A stretch of 46,338 nucleotides of DNA. Origin: Deltaproteobacteria bacterium (lineage in GTDB: Bacteria; Desulfobacterota; Dissulfuribacteria; Dissulfuribacterales; QOAL01). Where the stretch lies: contig JALWNK010000035.1 in NCBI GenBank assembly GCA_026995935.1, forward strand, positions 1-46,338, read 5' to 3'. Both the position numbers and the translations under genes were made by a program. Of this stretch, positions 43,321 to 46,338 are shown one piece after another; the stretch's first letter is position 1, and each line of letters begins with the position of its first letter. The notes under the pieces are model-generated. The model was not told the origin of the DNA and made no database searches. It was given only the letters and a program-made list of their open reading frames with translations.

Positions 43321-44337
43321 ATGGAGAAAAAAAAGATGAAAAAAATCGCCATTAATGGACTTGGCCGCATTGGAAGACTTGTTCTTAGACATTACATGGA
43401 CTCGGAAAAGGACAAGGTTCAAGTGGTTGGTGCAAACGACCTCGTTCCGCCAGAAGACCTTGCCTATCTCATCAAGTACGACTCCGTACATGGCACCGCA
43501 ACCTTTCCAGTTACCTTTGGAGATGACTTTGTACAGCTTGGGGACAGAAAAATACGTATTTTCTCTGAAAAGGAACCCTCAAACCTCCCGTGGGGAGAAT
43601 TGGACGTGGACGTTGTAATCGAATGCACGGGCCATTTTACCCAGAGGGAGCTTGCGGCAAAACACCTTGAGGCGGGTGCCAAGCGGGTAATCATAAGCGC
43701 TCCTTCAAAGGATGCGGACTATATGGTGGTCCTTGGGGTAAATCAGGAGGACTTTGACCCTGAAAAACACCTTGTCATCTCCAACGCCTCGTGCACTACC
43801 AACTCCCTTGCCCCGCCGTTAAAGGTCCTTTGTGACAACTTCGGGGTTGAAAAGGCCCTTGTCACCACCATCCACGCCTACACAGCCACACAGGGCCTTG
43901 TTGACAGGCCGGCCAAAAAGAGAATCAGGGGCAGGGCCGCAGCGGTATCCCTAATTCCCACAACCACTGGGAGTGACATTGCCACCACAAAGGTGCTGCC
44001 GGAGCTTGAAGGAAGGCTCAGGGCCATGGCAGTAAGGGTCCCCATTCCAGACGGAGCCCTGACGGACATAAGCGCTGTCCTGAGGAAAGAAGTTTCAGAA
44101 AAAGAGGTTAACGACGCCCTTAGAGCCGCATCAAGAGGCCCCATGAAGGGCATACTTGGTTATACGGAAGAGGAAGTAGTCTCCATCGACATCATCAATG
44201 ACACCCGCTCAGGAATAGTCCACGGACTTTCAACCAGGGTCATCCAAGGAGACATGGTAAAGCTTCAGGTCTGGTACGACAACGAGTACGGCTATTCCAA
44301 GCGGCTCCTTGACCTGGTGGAGACGCTGCCCATGTAA
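43321..44337 (+). CDS. gap: Glyceraldehyde-3-phosphate dehydrogenase
   Basis: A 338-residue type I GAPDH of glycolysis/gluconeogenesis. NAD binding INGLGRIGRL (11-20), KYDSVHGT, catalytic SNASCTTN (C158) and WYDNEYGYS near the C-terminus are present. The second conserved cysteine of SCTTNC is Ser (S162). An AAGGGA lies 5 bases before the ATG at 43321; an internal ATG at 43336 also has GGAG and would match most family starts. It heads a run with a D-2-hydroxyacid dehydrogenase and an aldolase. Confidence 0.97.
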   Translation: MEKKKMKKIAINGLGRIGRLVLRHYMDSEKDKVQVVGANDLVPPEDLAYLIKYDSVHGTATFPVTFGDDFVQLGDRKIRIFSEKEPSNLPWGELDVDVVIECTGHFTQRELAAKHLEAGAKRVIISAPSKDADYMVVLGVNQEDFDPEKHLVISNASCTTNSLAPPLKVLCDNFGVEKALVTTIHAYTATQGLVDRPAKKRIRGRAAAVSLIPTTTGSDIATTKVLPELEGRLRAMAVRVPIPDGALTDISAVLRKEVSEKEVNDALRAASRGPMKGILGYTEEEVVSIDIINDTRSGIVHGLSTRVIQGDMVKLQVWYDNEYGYSKRLLDLVETLPM

Positions 44338-44428
44338 ACCCTGTACCAAGGATTCAAGGCCCACGGGCATTAAGGCCCTTTAGCGTACACCGCAGTAAGG
44401 GTCTGAAAAACAGGGAGGAACAGGAACC

Positions 44429-45445
44429 ATGAAAATCATAGTCTTTAGTGCCAGGTCCTACGATGAGGAGATCCTGACAAGGGCAAACAGCCAGGGGCTT
44501 TGCGACTTCCACTTTACAGAGGCAACCCTGAAGAAGGACACCTCCATTATGGCAAGCGGCTTCGAAGCGGTCTGCTGCTTTGTAAACGATGACCTAAACG
44601 CAGAGGTCCTCCAGAACCTGGCCACCGAAGGAATCAGGCTAGTGCTCCTAAGGTGCACCGGATTTAACAACGTGGACCTTGAGGCTGCCGAACGCCTTGG
44701 AATCACGGTAATGCGTGTTGCAAGATACTCGCCCTATTCGGTGGCCGAGTTCACTGTGGGACTCATGCTTTCCCTGAACAGAAAGATCCACCGGGCCTAC
44801 AACAGGGTCAGGGAGGAAAATTTCCTCCTTGACGGCCTCATGGGCTTTGACATGAACGGAAAGACCGTAGGCATCCTCGGTACTGGCAAGATAGGCACAA
44901 TAGTTGGCAGGATACTATCTCAGGGCTTTGGCATGAAGGTCCTTGCCTATGATCTCAGGGAAAATCCCGAGGTCAAGGATTACGGCGGCATTTACGTGTC
45001 AATGGATGAACTTCTTAGAGGTTCAGACATTGTAACCCTTCACCTTCCCCTCACCCCTGAGACTCATCACCTCATTAATGCAGAAAGGCTATCCCTCATG
45101 AAAAAGGGTGCAATGCTAATAAACACCAGCAGAGGCGCAATAGTTGATACCAGGGCGCTGATAGAGAGCCTCAAAAAACGGCATCTTGGGGCCGCAGGCC
45201 TGGACGTGTACGAGGAAGAAGGAGACATCTTCTACAAGAACCTTTCTGAGCAAATAATTGATGATGAGGTATTCCTGCTTCTCCTCACCTTTCCAAATGT
45301 CATCGTTACCGGGCACCAGGCATATTTTACCAGAGAGGCCCTTACCCACATAGCCGAAACCACGGTGAAAAACGTTTCCGATTTCCTAAATGGTAGGACC
45401 AATGAAAACGTGTTGGTGGCAAGCGAAGTTATCAGGCAGGCGTAA
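44429..45445 (+). CDS. ldhA: D-lactate-type 2-hydroxyacid dehydrogenase
   Basis: A 338-residue NAD-dependent enzyme. VGILGTGKIGTIVGRIL is the coenzyme motif, and the catalytic Arg, Glu and His lie in NTSRGAIVD, GLDVYEEEG and TGHQAYFTREAL. The sequence GLDVYEEEGDIFYKN is typical of fermentative D-lactate dehydrogenase (LdhA). It would reduce pyruvate with NADH. GGAGG lies upstream of the ATG. Placement between gap and aldolase supports a glycolytic role. Confidence 0.9.
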   Translation: MKIIVFSARSYDEEILTRANSQGLCDFHFTEATLKKDTSIMASGFEAVCCFVNDDLNAEVLQNLATEGIRLVLLRCTGFNNVDLEAAERLGITVMRVARYSPYSVAEFTVGLMLSLNRKIHRAYNRVREENFLLDGLMGFDMNGKTVGILGTGKIGTIVGRILSQGFGMKVLAYDLRENPEVKDYGGIYVSMDELLRGSDIVTLHLPLTPETHHLINAERLSLMKKGAMLINTSRGAIVDTRALIESLKKRHLGAAGLDVYEEEGDIFYKNLSEQIIDDEVFLLLLTFPNVIVTGHQAYFTREALTHIAETTVKNVSDFLNGRTNENVLVASEVIRQA

Positions 45446-45517
45446 GACCAGACTGTGTAATCATGCCCAGTTACCCATATGGGAGTGTGGGTAGAGCCGT
45501 TTACGAAAGGAGCCAAC

Positions 45518-46338
45518 ATGAAGGATACAAAAATTCCCCTTGATGTACCAAAGGAGGCCGAACTCAAATTCAAGGACAATTTCAACACCTTGACCCATGG
45601 AACAGGGCGCTTGATGCTAATGGCTGGAGACCAGAAGATTGAACACATGAACGATGATTTTTATGGCCCAGGTATCGCATTTGAAGACGCTGACCCTGAA
45701 CACATGTTCAAGATAGCAGACCGGGCACAGATAGGCGGTTTTGCCACCCAGCTTGGCCTGATTTCCAGATATGGCATGGATTTCCCCAGGGTACCCTACA
45801 TCATAAAGTTAAATAGCAAGACCAACCTCATTCCCACAAGCCAGAGGGATCCAATAAGCAGGGCGCTATGGGAGCTAAAACAGGTAGAAAGGTTTGCCAC
45901 CGAGTCAGGCCTCAGGATACTTGGAATTGGCTACACAATATATCCTGGAAGCGAATTTGAGCATATCATGTTGGCAGAGGCAGCTCGCGTCATCTTTTCC
46001 GCCCACAGACTGGGGCTTGTTGCCATTATATGGGCCTACCCCAGGGGAAAGGCCGTAAAGAATGAGAAGGATGCACATTTGATTGCAGGGGCTGCAGGAG
46101 TGGCTGCATGCCTTGGTGCAGACTTCGTAAAGGTAAATTACCCGGAACCAGGGGGCGAAAAGGCAGCCGAACTCTTAAAGGAGGCCGTAATGGCAGCCGG
46201 AAGAACCGGAGTAATTTGCGCAGGTGGAAGCCAGGTCGATGCCCAGGAATTCCTCACGCGTATCTACCAGCAGATTCATATATCTGGCGCAGCAGGTAAC
46301 GCAACTGGCAGAAACATCCACCAAAGGCCGTTTGACCA
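45518..46338 (+). CDS. Class I fructose-bisphosphate aldolase, archaeal/DhnA type (partial)
   Basis: The first 273 codons of an aldolase; the 3' end is outside the window. RLMLMAGDQKIEHMNDDF near the N-terminus, IKLNSKTNL, and GADFVKVNYP (Schiff-base Lys region) are typical of the DhnA/FbaB family of class I aldolases common in Archaea and some anaerobic bacteria. It should split or form fructose 1,6-bisphosphate. AAAGGAG is 5 bases before the ATG at 45518. It is separated by 72 bases from ldhA. Confidence 0.88.
   Translation, partial: MKDTKIPLDVPKEAELKFKDNFNTLTHGTGRLMLMAGDQKIEHMNDDFYGPGIAFEDADPEHMFKIADRAQIGGFATQLGLISRYGMDFPRVPYIIKLNSKTNLIPTSQRDPISRALWELKQVERFATESGLRILGIGYTIYPGSEFEHIMLAEAARVIFSAHRLGLVAIIWAYPRGKAVKNEKDAHLIAGAAGVAACLGADFVKVNYPEPGGEKAAELLKEAVMAAGRTGVICAGGSQVDAQEFLTRIYQQIHISGAAGNATGRNIHQRPFD

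Overview
The window reads as a chromosomal segment of a moderate-GC, Gram-negative, probably anaerobic bacterium. Lipoprotein signals, a DsrE-type sulfur-relay protein, a B12 riboswitch in front of a pterin-binding methyltransferase-like gene, and an archaeal-type class I aldolase next to gap and a D-lactate-type dehydrogenase would fit a Desulfobacterota-like lineage. That placement is inference; no rRNA or other phylogenetic marker is present. Nearly every interval is coding, and start codons are often TTG or GTG.

Layout. 1-250: the 5' end of a probable insertion-sequence transposase that has replaced all but the C-terminal tail of coaE. 246-4957: an MscS-family channel, adenylate kinase (adk, minus strand), a cobalamin riboswitch with its pterin-binding gene, and a PutP-type symporter. 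4996-5256: an orphan C-terminal piece of an IPTL-CTERM surface protein. 5394-9809 (minus): a complete branched-chain amino acid type ABC transporter (LivF, G, M, H and binding lipoprotein). 9835-18678 (minus): an accessory block of six tightly packed genes, in transcription order KAP-type P-loop NTPase, PqqD-like protein, B12-binding radical SAM enzyme, RdrA-like ATPase, RdrB-like giant adenosine deaminase, and a four-helix membrane protein. The last three make a RADAR anti-phage system. The first three look like a modification cassette joined to it and are the most unusual element of the window. 18832-20031: cyclopropane-fatty-acid synthase.

20213-35034 is a cell-surface glycosylation region. 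The minus-strand half encodes a polyprenyl-phosphate phosphoribosyltransferase, DprE1 and DprE2, which together make polyprenyl-phosphoryl-arabinose. The plus-strand half encodes two GT2 glycosyltransferases, a Thr/Pro-rich surface protein with its own promoter, a UDP-galactopyranose-mutase-like flavoprotein, and three very large membrane proteins of the Chlor_Arch_YYY (DUF2298), GT39-like and TIGR03663 types, then a methyltransferase. A coherent reading is that lipid-linked sugars are made by the first set and transferred outside the membrane by the GT-C-like giants, perhaps onto the Thr/Pro-rich protein.

35074-46338 returns to core metabolism: ilvD, dsrE-like, hisB, a lipoprotein, an RNase II/R-family exonuclease, a MobA/MocA-like nucleotidyltransferase, a dihydrolipoamide-dehydrogenase-like flavoprotein, gap behind a structured leader, a D-lactate-type dehydrogenase and a class I fructose-bisphosphate aldolase cut by the window end. 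No rRNA, tRNA or CRISPR array was recognised.
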